Assembly (NCBI GenBank): GCA_005408345.1
Contig: SEMN01000261.1
Span: 62,001-126,000 of the forward strand
Length of the DNA stretch: 64,000 nt
Origin: Macquaria australasica
Taxonomy: Eukaryota; Chordata; Actinopteri; Centrarchiformes; Percichthyidae
Direction: 5' to 3'
Below are positions 38,000 to 51,267 of this stretch, in pieces. A program made the translations under genes and the position numbers. How positions within the stretch are numbered: the first letter of the stretch is position 1; every line of letters starts with the position of its first letter. Below the pieces are notes generated by a model that was not told where the DNA came from, did not search any database, and saw nothing but the letters and a program-made list of their open reading frames with translations.

Positions 38000-40900
38000 T
38001 ATAACTAGAGAATTTTTTTCTGAAGAAAATGCATTGTGATTGCTGACTACTGTCTTGCATTGCTGGCAAAGCTGAATAAATAAAGGAGCAGCAAGTATGA
38101 AAGGTAGGAGCAGTGGGAGTGTTACAAGTATCTTGAAGTGTACAATGGAAGGGTGAAAGAAATACAGCATGGAAATTAGCAGAAATGGGCTGAAAGAAGT
38201 TGAACTTAGGAATTTAAATGCACATTAAATGATTAAAGGAAACAAACAAGTTTAAGTCTAATGACTGAATAGAGCTGACAATCAGGAAATGTTTTGATAG
38301 ACAGGTACTCGAATGTTAGGAGTGGTTGCTAAGTGGTTGCTATGGTGTTACTGGTGGTTGCAAGGTTGGTACCAAGTTGTTTCTATCTTCATTTAATAAT
38401 TAATTTCTCTGTTGGAGTCAAAACCATTTATAATGAATAGATGTGTGTTTCTGTCTCTCTCCATCACTCAGTTCTGTGCACCATTTGTTATGTTTCTATA
38501 TTGTGTTCCGTAGTGGAGACCATACAGGCTTGAGTTCAGCTGTGGTGAACGCAACTTTGCGCTGTTGACCAATAGCGTGCTGTTTTGGCAGTGCTGACCT
38601 TTGATGGGACGGAGAGCCAAAGAGTCCAAAACGGAGGAAGCAATCATAGCTTATTATTACAGTGTTGCACCTCTCTAAATCCATTTTTAACATCTTACAT
38701 TTTTGTCAATCGCTTGTAAAGCACTTTGAATTGCATTTGATTTGTTTGTTATAAATAATTGTAAAGCTTAATTTTCCCTTTTTAATAACTTTATCTAATA
38801 ATAACATATTAACAAATTGGTGTACAATGGTGGACAAAATACCAGAGGGGAGTAAAACGAACAGTAGAGAGGAAATACGAAGAATATCTGGAAACCTTTG
38901 TAACTGGCTAGCACTAGCCCGTCTGGCTAGCAAGTTAGTTCACCAACTAGCCCTGCGAGTAGTCACTACCTCACCAAACTTGTAGAACCAAATACTTCGC
39001 AAAGACGCGCAGATTAATTTCGCTGTGAAACCTTCTGTTGTGACCAGGGTTTTATAGGTACTGGAAGTGGAGCGTACCACTTTGACACAGAAAAGGTGAA
39101 CAATCCATTCCTGTTATTTGTGTATTTTTATTTCACTTGTCACATGTCATGTTTAGTTGTCTGTAAAGCGTATTGTAACTTTGTGTAAAAAGTAAATATA
39201 TATACTTAATAATCATTATGAATAATTGTCATCATGACAACTAAGGAGTTATGATCTAAAAGTGATGGAGCAATGCCCTCAGAAATACCCCAGTAGCCTA
39301 GTTTGCAAATATATGTAAAGCATTTGTGTTGCCCTAATGCAAAAAAAGTAACAAGAGGAAAACATTTACTTATTCAGCAGAACATAGAGACCCAAATTTG
39401 TCAAAAACCTTTATCCCATCTCCCCTCTGAGCTACATTATGTACATTTCATGTTAATAAGATGTTACGATGTTATTGTTCCTGCTTGTTTGAGTCTGGAG
39501 TTCTCACTGATGATATCGTCTACATTTATCTTTGGACCTATCTCTTTCTGTACCAGGTCAGAGGGATTATATGTGTCCCATGTCCAGTGTCTATATGATT
39601 ACAGATTACATGTGATTACGCAACACACACAGGCATGTGTATCTATTTAATCCTAACATCATTCTTCTGACATGTGGTGAAAGTCAGCACATTTCATTTG
39701 TTTGGTTTATGACCGAAACTGAGACAGATTAATACAGAGTACTTAATTACCTTAATAATTTGTGTGCATTTGTGTATGAGCGTGTGTCGTTGCACTAAAG
39801 CCTCAATCCATGCAAAATCAACAATGTGTTAAGTGAGGTCGCTCTTGGGTCAAATGCTGCATATGCATTAATATGAGTCCATGTCTCAGCTGGTGTCATG
39901 TGGGCAAACGCTGAGGGGGCAGTATCCCTCAGAGGGGATTGTCACATATAATAAAGATGCTGTTAATAACGCGCTGTATTTGTGTGTGTGTGTGTGTGTC
40001 CTGGAGTGAGGGGGTCTATAATCTGCAGGATTAGTGCCTGTGGATTGAGACTGAGATTAAATTAAACACCAAGCAGGGGCTCCTCCTGCAGATAGACAGA
40101 TTAATGTGTGTGTGTGTGTGTGTGTGTGGTCCTATGCTTAATGGCATAGTTCAAGTCCTAACCAGGACAGAGACAACATGAGAACATATTCATTTATTTT
40201 TATGATGTTTCCACTTTATTTGACAGATACAGTAGAGAGAGAGAGGAGATGACGTACAGCAAAGGGTCCAGACTGGATTTGAACCTGGGCTGGATTCGAG
40301 CAAGGACTCAGTCTTGATATGTAGTACACGCTGATGTGTAGTACCCCAATATTTTGTCTGCCCTCAGTTAGAAAAGGGGTCATTTTAAATTTGGCTTTAG
40401 GTATGAGAGAAGGGGTTGGACCCTAATTTAGACATTCAGTGATTACAGCTAAGTGGCACTAAGCAGCAGTTTTGTGTAAAAACAATACATTTATTTCATA
40501 GCTTGAGTGCTGCAGCAGAGGAAATTGTCCCTGAGATTAAGTAGATTCACCTTAACTGTCCAAATTTATTTGTGGCTAAGCGTATTGACAGGCTACTGGC
40601 TAAAAGCACAAAAAAAAAAAAAAAAAACATTAGCCGTCTGCTCCGGCTAAACACATCTTAGCATCATCGGTAGCTTGACCTTCAGCAAATACAAGAAGAC
40701 ATTATTTTACCTATATGATTTTACCTTATAGGCTTTTCAAGATGGGTCCATCCTCAAAGACAAATCACTCAAAAGCACGTCCACTAATTTCTTCTGCGGG
40801 AGAGAGAAATGCCTTTTCCATGTTTCCTAAACCTAATAAAAAAGTCCCTCTGCACTCAAAGCACACGCTAACACACACAAACACACAATATTATTGTAAT

Positions 40901-43900
40901 CGAAATCTTGCAGAAAAGCCATCAGCAAAGTTCACACTCATGTTTCTCTTTACCTAAACTGTAAATCAATAATCTAAAATTTGTTCTAAATGTTTTAACT
41001 TACTTGTGTTCATATTGCTTTCGTTTCATTCTCAGAGGATCCAAAAATGTAATTTTTCTACATTTAAACAAAGTCATTCTACCCTGCTTTCGCTCACTTT
41101 TCAAAATTTCTCCATCCTACTCTGCCACACACACACACACACACACATGCAGAGCCCCTTCATTCCTCAGTTTTGACCTTTAAATACACTGTCAGCTTTT
41201 TTTATATCTTTATTGAGACACAAACAAAACCTGAAATTGCCCGTGGGCTCCTGTTCACAATCTCACAATCAATGCTTTCTGACATTCAGAGGGGAGGAAG
41301 AGGGGGAAATGTGCGTACAAAGAGTGTGTACATACATTTTACTGTGTGTAGAAACCACCCACCAGTAGATAGACAGGTGAGGTCAATTTTGCTAACCAGC
41401 ACCTGCTTACAGTTATTAAAGTACACATTTCAAAGCAGCCTACATGGTGAGACTGTAAATGAAACACAGCCTTGTTGTCACTTTCTTATTTTGTGCTACT
41501 GCTCTGTTTGAACAGTGCAATTTCTGGGAAGTCAAGAATCATTTTCAGTCCAATTTCTACAAAACCAAGGTATGAAATTGGCTGTTAAGAGGGCTGCCTC
41601 CATTTTCCTCTAAGAGTGTTCTAAATGTGTTTTTTTTTTACCTTTACCTAAAAAAAACACACTATTATGTGCCTGTGGTTACCTGCTGTAGCCCCAGCAA
41701 ATCCAGTATAATGTCTGTAAATTATAAATTAAGTATAAATAGTATATACAAACACATCATGAAGCTGAAAAGTCATCTGATTACACACAATACAAGCACT
41801 ATCCACACACTGCCAAAATCAATGCACATCTACCCTAGCTAATGGAGGGCAAAGTAGCTGAAAGTATTGACAGTATGTGTTCAGCACTGAATCAATATCA
41901 GCCACCGAAACCATAGAAATACTTCAAAATGATAATAATCTTTAAAACACAGAATAAAGCATTGGCTGTTATAACTATGCCGTCAAACAGATACAAAGGA
42001 GGATAATTCTTGGCAAAGAAATGTGTTAGCACACATGACCTATTGGAAAATTGAACAGGCCTTCTAAATAGTCAATAAAAGCACTGCAGAGGCAACACTG
42101 TCAATATCAACAATGGGTTGCTCTGCACTCACACACTCATGCACAGGAGTACACAAACTGACAAGCTAAGGCAATTCCGTCGTGTCCTGTGGATAAAGTG
42201 AATCTGACCAAGCGGAACCCGAAATAAGTAGTTTAAAGGTGTTTCATCTAAACACACACATGAACACACACTTTTTCCTCTATTTTCCTTCTTTCTGTCT
42301 CCTAATTTGTGTGCACACTGACAACCTGTTGCCTCATTTCCTTGTGTGCCTCGACCGAAATGTTGGACACGCTTGAGACTAATTATATACCAGCATGATT
42401 GAATGTCTGTCCAACAGCAGCCCCGTAAACGCCACTTCAATCAACAATCAACAAGATCATCATCCCTGTCGTGGTGGGTTCAGGTCAGCGGCTTGTCAAC
42501 AGAGACTGTGATGGCTGCCCAAACTGTCAGACCAATGAAGGAGACGGTGAGGATGAAGGCGCCCTCCAGATGTGACTATTTGTATCTCATGCATCTGTTG
42601 ATTTAGACATAAATATATGAGTATAAAGAAGGTGCAGTCAGGATAATGAGTTGGGTAACTTCTCTGTGCTCAGGAGAAAGTTTAAAGTGCTTTAAATTAC
42701 TTATGAGGTGAAGATATATTATAAGATTGTGTTGGTTTACACAAATTCTGAAAGTCTTTTTGTTTTTACAGCACAAGCCAGTCTGCTCTTTCTAAACAGT
42801 CCTCTGCTTGCCTCAGGCTGTCCTCAGAGTCTTTGTAGGTTGACCACTTAAAGGTCAGGATTAGCTCTGGGGTTGAGTGCACCAAATAGGAGGAGGGTCC
42901 ATCTGAGCCAGTTCATATTATGTTTTTTAGTCACATTGCATTGCATCTAATGCTATTGTCACATGTTTTGTAGCCAGGAGGGACTGCTATTTTTTTTTTC
43001 TAATGATATTAAAATGTTAACGTTTTGGGAACAACTTGGATTGTCAGTATTTTGACTGAAACTGTTTTAAAGGTTTTTAAAGGCATATATTTGCATTGAA
43101 GATGGTAATGTAATTCTTTTTTTGCTAATATTCTGTATCTTCATATTTGCCCAGAGGTTTTGTGTCAGAAGTTAGGCTAGAAGAATTCTGTGTTTCACCC
43201 AGAATTAGATTAACAGAGGGGAAATGGCTCTGTACCATCATGTAGAAACTAAAACAGCCACAGACAAACACACAAAGCTACTCAACTGTAGTGCAAGCTC
43301 TGGGTGAGATCACTTTAAATGAACGTTAAATGAATATGTACATATATAAAGGAAACTAAAGTTCAGTGCAGATTTTACAGATTGTTGTATGTATCTGTGC
43401 TTATGAAGGAAAGTATAAGGGAGTGAGATCGCCATACCAGTCTGATATAGTACCGATATAAGTGTCTAATGGAAACAGATACAAAATCTGTATGCATGGC
43501 ACTAGCATCACATAGCAAGAATGCATCTCAGAAGCTTAGTTTGTGCTCAAAGATTTAAAGGAAATTATTACAACTTTGGTTTTATTTTTGTAGCTCTGAC
43601 CACAGGTTTAATCAGTTATGATAAAACTGTACACACCAAACTAATTGCTGAGATCTCAGAATGCAGCAACATTGCTAAAATTAGGCACAGTTGAAAACAA
43701 ATCCCAGGTTAGCCCAATGTACTTGGAAGAGAAAACGAAAAAATGTAAATTACAACCCAAATTGTCTCTTGTAAACATCCACCAAAGCTCAGAATTCCTG
43801 GTTCAACTTTGACCTATCATACTTGTTGTAGTTGTGTACATTCACAATGTGCAATGAGGGGCAGCGAATCTGGAAAAACTGCATCTTTACTACCTTTATT

Positions 43901-45600
43901 ATTGTGCTTGTTGTCCCATGGGACCTATTTTTATTGATGTCGCTGCGATCTGATAGTACAATATTACCAATACCGATAGAGCCCACGGCTGGAGGAACTA
44001 AAATGAAACGCGAGTTGCAATAAACTGTAGTTTTCCCAAAGTCCTGACACAGCCACTGGATTTTCCACTGAGCTCAGCAGCCGGAAGCTGAACAAAGCAA
44101 TAAATCATGGAGATGGACCTTGTCGGATTGGTGTGTTTGTCCAATCAGGTGTAGGAAGGGTTTGTGTCTTGAGTGAAGGGGAAATCTCTTAAAATGACAA
44201 ATTCTCCAAATTGAGCTTGACCAGACCACAATGAGAAGAAAATTAAAAAAAAAATAAGAAGAAGAAAAAGAAAAGAAAATGTTTGCTAATACTGTGCTGT
44301 CAGTAACTAAACAATTTTAAAAAATGGGTTTTATTAACCCGTGGGAAGGTTAAACAAAACTAAAAAGTAGACAAAGTAACTATAAACAGTAGCCTTTTAA
44401 ATCTGTTAAGAAACTGCATTATTCCAAGATTTAATCTGTTTAAAATATGAAACACCACCTAACACTGTTAAGAATGCACAAAGCTATGTTATGGCTCAAA
44501 CTATATCCAACAACATCAAACACATAATAATTGGCTTCAAGGTATTAGTGCATCTGACACAAACAAGCATATTGCGTCAAATGTCATCTGTCTAGACAGG
44601 AACAGAATCGCCAAAACACAGTGACACCCCAAAACCAGTCAACTGAGAGACACTAATGCCTTAAAGCCACAATGTCTCCCAACAATGGGATTAAAACAGC
44701 ATTAATACCCATGTTCAAAAACAACTCTCAAACCCTTATATATCCCTTTCTCAAATCCTCTTCCTCAACTCACCCCAAAAACACTTCCCAAATAATCAGC
44801 TTAAGAGGTAAGACTGAGGCTTTTTATTTAAGTTCACTATGAAAGACTGCAGTGATTCATGTTCCTTTCAAGAAAATTATTCAGTCAGAGTAAGAGTTGG
44901 AAATTATATGTAGATGTCAGATTTTTAATATCAGCTCCATTGTCTACCATTCAGTCTCATTCAGACCACACTTCTTCTGCGAGAAAGGTTTCATTGCTTT
45001 TGCATGAATCAGTCAGAACGTAGTCATACTGACAATACCCTCTACATTTCATTAGTTCAAACATTGGCACTGTAATCCATCTGAGCCTATTACCTTTTGT
45101 TTGAACTTTGAATAGTATCGCATTAATCCCTCTCACGATCCCAATTGTATCTGTCGTTTGTTCAGATTGGATCAATGGGGTTGATTTAATTCACAGTCAG
45201 GACAGTCAATACCTGTAACTAATGCTAATTTAGATGTAAATGATACCATCCAAATGAAACATGCACAGTCAAGGTCATGTGAGGATAAAGGGCTGTTGGT
45301 ATGGGAGCACGGTAATGCTGGACTAACAGGGAAACATCAGCACAAGCAATGCAAGTGGTACTTAAGATGTTGAATAGGGTAGTGTAGGCTCTACCAAACT
45401 GTGCCTTTGAAAAGATACATATAAACAGACAAAAGAATAAGCTCTGTATCCTGTTCTGCAGCACATGAGGAGTTGAAACATGACTCATGTTTTTGTTTTG
45501 TTTTATTTATTTTTTTCCCCAAAAAATCTGGGAATTTATCTATTTATTTTGAATATCAACAAAAAAAGTGGAAATTTAACAATACCATTTGCATTGCAAA
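38000..45600. other. Mostly unique AT-rich sequence with small repeats
   Basis: Contains short GT runs, an A18 run at 40610-40627, the SINE-like fragment near 40.2 kb, and a SINE-tail-like GTAAAGCACTTTGAATTGCA at about 38716. No supported gene. A 31-codon hydrophobic frame at 42480-42575 on the minus strand is discussed as a finding. Confidence 0.4.
40195..40335 (-). mobile_element. SINE-like fragment, B box on minus strand
   Basis: GGATTTGAACC at 40275-40285 is a perfect B box (GGTTCAAATCC) read on the minus strand. The surrounding words (CAGCAAAGGGTCCAGACTGG and GCAAGGACTCAGTCTTG) resemble a common fish tRNA-related SINE. The A-box side (about 40305-40335) is too decayed to recognise. Confidence 0.4.
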
Positions 45601-45629
45601 CAACTGAACTGAACTGTTTTTAAAATCTT

Positions 45630-46010
45630 TTTCAAGGAATTCTGGTGCAAAACCAGCAGCTCAGCTACTTTGTAACAACTGTCCAGAGACTACAGATAAA
45701 ATATAGCCTTTTGGCTGCCTCTGGTGCATTAATTAGTGTTAATTAATGTGCACTGTCCCTGTTAAATAAGCCAATAAATAAAAAAATAAATTTGCATGTT
45801 CTCACCATTTTTCTCATCACATTCTCTTGCTGGAAGCCTTTTCTGAGCTTTTCATCCTGGCAACGTCACAAAGTGGCCTGTACACTGTAAAATATGGTGA
45901 TCCACGTCTTCTTGAGGGAGGAAACATAACATTTCTCTGGTTCATGATGACATAAAATGTGAGAGAAATAGTTTAAGCTCCGCTTTAAAAATCCAGGTAT
46001 TTTTCCATAA
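45630..46010. repeat. Local diverged repeat, copy 1
   Basis: Shares ordered words with 46905-47130: TCTGGTGCA(A/T)AA, CAGCAGCT or AGCAGCTGATT, ACCATTTTTCTC, TTTTCT(G/A)AGC, and AATCCAGG(T/C)ATT followed by TT(C/T)CA. It ends with a segment rich in AATAAATAAA at 45760-45795. Confidence 0.4.
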
Positions 46011-46029
46011 AAATCAGTCAGGCTACACA

Positions 46030-46370
46030 CAGCGCTGCTTTGAGCTGGCCAAGCCTTCTAACATGCTCACAATGACAATTCTAACATGTTTAGCAGGAAT
46101 AATGTTTACCATGTTCGCCATCTTCCTTGGCTTGTTAGCATGCTAACATTTGCTAATTAGCATCAAATGCAAAGTACAGCTGAGACTGACGGGAGTGTCA
46201 TTAATTTAGTCATCAACCAAAGTATTGAACAAATAAAAATTTAGACCTGATGATGGGATGATGGGATCCTGAGGGGAGCATTAATGTCTGTACCAAATTT
46301 CATAGCAATCCATCCAATATTTGTTGACATATTTTAGTCTGGACCAGAGTGGTGGATCAACGGACAGGGA
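46030..46370 (-). repeat. Interspersed repeat family A, near-complete copy
   Basis: On the minus strand it carries both the left-part words (ATATGTCAACAAATATTGG, GATTGCTATGAAATTTGG) and the right-part words (TTAGCATGCTAACAAGCC, TTAGAATTGTCATTGTGAGC). No foreign sequence separates them. Confidence 0.6.
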
Positions 46371-46904
46371 AGGGCCATCCCTAGAGTCATGCCAGGGCCA
46401 ACATTACAGGGGGAAGTGGGGAATAAAATATTCACTGTGCTCCTCTGTAATTTACACTCATTGTTCCGGACGGCATTTTAACCATCACAAAATTACAGGA
46501 TGTGGTCTGTAATGAACATTCAGCAGGACTAGCCAAAAGAGAATACCAGTAGGTGACAACAATTAACTTTCTATCCTGAAGTTTTTTTCTGTTGTCATAC
46601 TGGTTCCCAAATAGGCAATTTTCACATTTACACTGAGCTGATAAAAAAAAAAATAGTAGAAGTAGAAGGACAGGCAGCTCTTCTGTGGAAAAATTTCAGA
46701 GATCCTCTTTAAAATACAAGGACAGCGCTCCGGACGGGATTTAAATTACAAGAGAACCAGCGAGTTTGTTGAAAAACAGTAGGTAATTGCAGCTATAATT
46801 ATAACTGTGGTGTGGTGAAAAAAATATCCCATCACTGACTGGCCACTGACCAGTGCAGGTAATGTTAAAATCACCCCAGCTCCCCTAGAGAAATAAATAC
46901 AGTC

Positions 46905-47130
46905 CCAATGGGTCTTTAGAGGGACTCTGGTGCATAATAAGCAGCTGATTTGCTCTTTCTAACCATTTTTCTCTTCACTTTCTGTTTTACCAGAAGCATT
47001 TTCTAAGCTTAGAATTCAATGCATGTTGCGTGTTTTGGGTGCATGGTCCATACTATCTGGGAGAAAATAAGTGAAACAAATGTCTCACCAAATCCAGGCA
47101 TTCTTCAGCAAAAGTTGGGTATAAAATCAG
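46905..47130. repeat. Local diverged repeat, copy 2
   Basis: The shorter partner of the 45630-46010 copy in the same orientation, about 1.2 kb away. Order of shared words is conserved and spacing is reduced. Confidence 0.4.
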
Positions 47131-47449
47131 GTATATCTGTCCTATGCAATAAGATTTGTATCGCTGTTGTAATTCCTTTTAACCCTTAGACATCTCAAAA
47201 ACACTGCACTGGCCACAAAGTACTTTAAATACTAAATGATTCTACTACAACAGCCAGTCACCTACCACCCCACAGTAATTGCACAGCCGAGGATCTAGGG
47301 GGATAGATGCTGTACTACTGGGACCTCTGTGGTCACTTTAATGGATTAGCTGGCAAGACAATAGCTAACACACACTATATTGCATTTGAAATAAAGCTAA
47401 TTCATTCTGTGTGACAATAGTCACTGGCTAATTCTGTCCTGAGGTAAGT

Positions 47450-47452
<3 letters not shown>

Positions 47453-47527
<75 letters not shown>
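47453..47527. repeat. (GT)n microsatellite, longest dinucleotide run in the window
   Basis: About 37 perfect GT units. A second GT run is at 47741-47773, and CA words at about 47630-47660 lie between them. Confidence 0.97.
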
Positions 47528-47528
<1 letters not shown>

Positions 47529-47737
47529 TGAGCAAATCCTCCAGTCACCAGCAGTGCAACCCTCTCTGACCTTAAAACACAAGTTTAATCCACAAGGAGA
47601 AGCCCCAAGTGTCCCGATACACCCTCCAACACACACACAAACACACACGCAAACACACAGCTGGCTGGTCATGAGACACACTCCCTACAGCGTGGGAACA
47701 AGCCCTCTTGACAGCAGACGGGAGAGTGCTAAGGAGG

Positions 47738-47774
<37 letters not shown>

Positions 47775-48699
47775 TAAAAGTGTGCATTTGTGTCCCTTCG
47801 TTGCTTGCTCAGTCACCTGCATGCATTTGATTGCGCATCATTTCTGTTTGTGTGTGTGTGTTTTTCAAAGGGGAGCTCAGAGGACAACCGTTAACAATGA
47901 TATCAATTCAGCCTCTGTAAATCTCTTTCTACCTCCCACAGGGCGAGGAGTGGTGGGAGTGAAGAGAAGAAAACAGGAGTGTCAGGAATGAAAGAGAAGC
48001 GTGTTTTGCGCCTGGTGGGTGATGAGTGTGTGAGGAAGAGAAAGGGGGGTATGGAGGGAAAAAAAGATGACAAGAAAGAAGCGCTGCTGTTGGCATGGTG
48101 CAAGCATGTAAATCAAGGTTGGAAAGGACAGAAGAAAGACTTTATTAAAGGGGAGAGATCAGAAGAGACTCAGACTTCCTGTGATCTTTCTTTCTTTGTT
48201 TCTTTGAGAAAAATGACATGTAATTTTGCATTAACCTTACAAGGACCTCTAGCAGATGTGTGAAATATGACCATTATCTGTCAGAGCCACAATGGAAGTA
48301 GTGTAACGCTGTTTTAGTGCCGCAAAAAAAACCTTAGCTAATGACAGAGTAGTGACTTTGACACATGGAAGCCAGTGTTCACATACTATTTCCTACCAAG
48401 TGTCAACAATTTTTTTCTTATGAAGAAAAAGAAGAGTAAAACGAGCGCATCTGGAGTCCCCTACACCCATTGGTGCTCTTGGGGGAGTGAAAAAGTCATT
48501 TTTTTTCAAAGAAAAAAGTATGCCTTCATGCATGGGTAGGATGTGGCTTAAAAATCCAATTCTAGACACAGAAGTAGATGGTTCAGTAGATAAAAAACCT
48601 TTAATAAATATGGGCTAATACATTATAATACACCAACATATATCAGTGTTCCTCAGGATGTCTGTTGTTTCAATTTTAACCATGATCACAATCTTTGCC

Positions 48700-49190
48700 C
48701 GACCTTAAAGCTGCCCTAATCAGTAGTTTTATATGAGCAATGGATCAAATGACGACTTGTATGTGAAGGGAGCCGCTCATTGAGACAAACCCACAGAGAA
48801 TTATCGCCCAACTCTGCAGTTCCCCTCAGATGTATGGAGAGTTTTAGTGTCTTTCAGCTCATTGTTTTGCTTTTGGTTACGCTACATGGCCACCACCAAA
48901 TGGCAGACAGTTAGCTGGTGATCTTACTGGAGCATTTAGCAGTTAAAGAAACAGCTGTTTCTCTCAGGAGTTGCTGAAGACCAAAACAATTTCAATCAGG
49001 TGCTAATGTTGCTCTATCTGCTGGGTATGTTAATGGGCTACTGTTAACACCAACATGTTAACCACGTTTTTGTGTCTAAACCTAACCAAACCTTAAACAA
49101 AGCTGTCAGATCAGACAACAGCCATATGAATCATTTTTGTAATGGTCATCTGTAACAGCTGGAACTCTAACTCTGGGGGGGGGGCGCTAG
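48700..49190 (+). repeat. Interspersed repeat family B
   Basis: Starts near TTAAAGCTGCCCTAATCAG and contains ATGGATCAAATGACGAC, ACAGAGAATTATCGCCCAAC, GTTACGCTACATGGCC and GGCAGACAGTTAGCTGG. It then has a CAGTTAAAGAAACAGCTG...AGGAGTTGCTGAAGACC section that matches, inverted, the copy at 62441-62860. The tail (49040-49190) includes the AACCTAACCAAACC type of words. Confidence 0.55.
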
Positions 49191-50292
49191 GTCAGAAAAC
49201 CCTCCTGTGAGTCGTTTTGGAAGGCAAAGTGGGACAATGTATTTTATTGTTTAGTTTGGGGAACTTGTTGCTTTCTTTTATTCTCTTGAAATATCTCCTT
49301 TTTCCTTCTTGTTCTGTTTTTTGTTTTTTTGCAGAACTGGGCAGCATTCTTCTCCTGGAAAGGTGAATGAGCAAACAGACAGTGCAGATGTGAAAGTGTC
49401 GAGAGAATGTGTGACTATAAAGCCCTCGGTCATCCTGTCCTTTCTTCCCTTTTCCTCTCATCTTTGTCATTAGAAAAACAGCACATGAAGCTCCCCAGGA
49501 ACTGGAAAAATTTAATTATCTTTGGACAGACCACACGGATCCCCCGCTCTCTCATTTGTACATTTTCTTCTTTTCTTCTCCGACTTTCTCTCCTCTCCAC
49601 CTTTTTTTCCTGTCTCCCTTTCTTTTCTCGGTCTTTCATGTACAGATCAGAGAAGCCTGCCACTTATCACAGGAGTCTAGAGAGGCTTTCCTATAAAAGC
49701 TGGCGTTACATGCCTGATTTAACAGGGCACACACACAAAGACCCCTCTATCTCTCTGACTGACATCGTGTTCCTGTGTATAAGATATTATATCTATATAA
49801 TATCTTCCTTTTTCAAACACACTTTCTCCGTAGAGAAATAATGTCACTCCCTCATGGACTCTCGCTCTCTTTTGCACACACACAGGCACACATTGGTCTG
49901 CTTCAGCTCTTGTTCCCTCACAATGGGATTAATGGTGTGATTCCTCCACTCCTTTTAAGTGGGCACACCACCAATCCACTTACGACAGACTCAGCTGAAT
50001 ACTGAAAAGAGTGAAGAGGAGGGCAGGAGACGGAACAGATGAGGGAAACCGAGGTGGAAAAAGGAAGGATATGAGTTCAGGGGGAACAGATCACAGAAAA
50101 TGAATCTTGTTAGTATGTTCAAACAATTTGTAAACACTTTTTAGACTACAAAATGTAAGCTTATGGGAAAAAGACAGGATGGACAGACAGCAAGAAAGAG
50201 CAAAGAAAGAGAAGAAAGAGGAAAAGCGCATGAAAGAGAATTGGCGACAGACTTATAGCCAGGGGTGAGGCAATCACTGCATAACTCTAACA

Positions 50293-50294
<2 letters not shown>

Positions 50295-50333
<39 letters not shown>
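50295..50333. repeat. (CA)n microsatellite
   Basis: About 19 CA units, ending a few bases before the promoter-like GC patch at 50340. Confidence 0.95.
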
Positions 50334-50336
<3 letters not shown>

Positions 50337-50339
50337 TGG

Positions 50340-50480
50340 ACCTGTTGCCAGGGTGACAAGAGGCAGCAGAGGCCCCGCCCCCTCCCACCGTGTTTCACAC
50401 AGTGATGTCATCGGTTGCCGCTGGCGCCGGGCGGGCCCTTGGCCAATAGGACAAAGGCACCGGAGGGCGCAGCCTGTCCT
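50340..50480 (+). promoter_or_regulatory. GC-rich promoter-like patch (GC box, CRE-like site, CCAAT box)
   Basis: A short island in AT-rich surroundings. It has a GC box CCCCGCCCC at 50373-50381, a CRE/ATF-like TGATGTCAT at 50403-50411, a GC-rich stretch GGCGCCGGGCGGGCCC around 50423-50438, and a plus-oriented CCAAT motif in GGCCAATAGG at 50441-50450. GTTGCC half-sites of the RFX type are at 50344 and 50414. The grouping resembles a TATA-less vertebrate promoter. The CCAAT orientation hints at plus-strand transcription, but no coding exon could be assigned; a short frame starting at 50647 ends after 28 codons. A (CA)n tract directly precedes it. Confidence 0.4.
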
Positions 50481-50869
50481 TGTCTGTCTGTCTCCCCTTC
50501 TTTTTCTTCTCTGTCTCTTTTTCTTTCATCAGGTGCTCTCTAGCCCGCCCTCTCGTTTTCTGCCCCTCTTTCTTTTTGACTTATTCAACTCAGTCAGCGG
50601 GTGGCTCCAGAAGTTGAGGCTTTAGGTCTTTCACTGCTGATGAAGAATGAAGCTGATTAGACCGGCTGGGAGAATATTTCACGGCAGGAGAGGCTACAGC
50701 GATTGTTCGAATCCAGTAAAGGGAAGGCCATAGATACAAGTTTCAGTGGTACACTTCCCACCAATTTTCAAAGCAGGTTTCTTTCAAACAAGACTGAGAG
50801 ACTTCTGCCACACTAGCAGCTCTGTGAGGCTGTAATGCTCATTGTAAAGTAAACCAAACTGTTACACAG

Positions 50870-51100
50870 ATGGTTCTAGATGAAAAGTCAGGGGAGTTCA
50901 CAAACGCCATAAATATTTCACTGTGAACCACAAATGTCAACCTGCTGGTTGAGAAAAAGTCAGGGGACCACCAAAGTCATTAGGATACATGCTCTGTGAA
51001 CCATTAATGTCTGTACAAAAAGTCATTGCATTCCATGAAATTAAAAAAGTTGTTGAGATGTTTCAGTCTGGACCAAAGTGGTAGACCAAATGACCGACCA
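50870..51100 (-). repeat. Interspersed repeat family A, fragment
   Basis: On the minus strand it has TACCACTTTGGTCCAGAC, AACATCTCAACAAC, TGTACAGACATTAATGG and GTTGACATTTGTGGTTCAC, matching the left part of family A with small indels. Confidence 0.6.
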
Positions 51101-51267
51101 ACCGATATTGCCAACCCTAGCCAGCTAGCATGGCTAAAAAGAGAGGCTGGTAATGTTAGCCCATCACTGACTTGTGATTGTTTTGAGTCAAGGAAAAGTC
51201 TGCCAAGAAACACTGACATACTTCAAATAAGGCACAATAAAGAGAACCCAAACTGCTCCATAGATAA

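Noticed and set aside
47452..47991. 179-codon plus-strand frame with a long Cys-Val repeat
   Set aside because: The start is a translated (GT)n microsatellite, and the remainder has no recognisable motif or splice context.
49407..49841. 144-codon plus-strand frame
   Set aside because: Mostly from a TTTTCTTC-rich pyrimidine stretch; no motif, and a shadow frame exists on the other strand.
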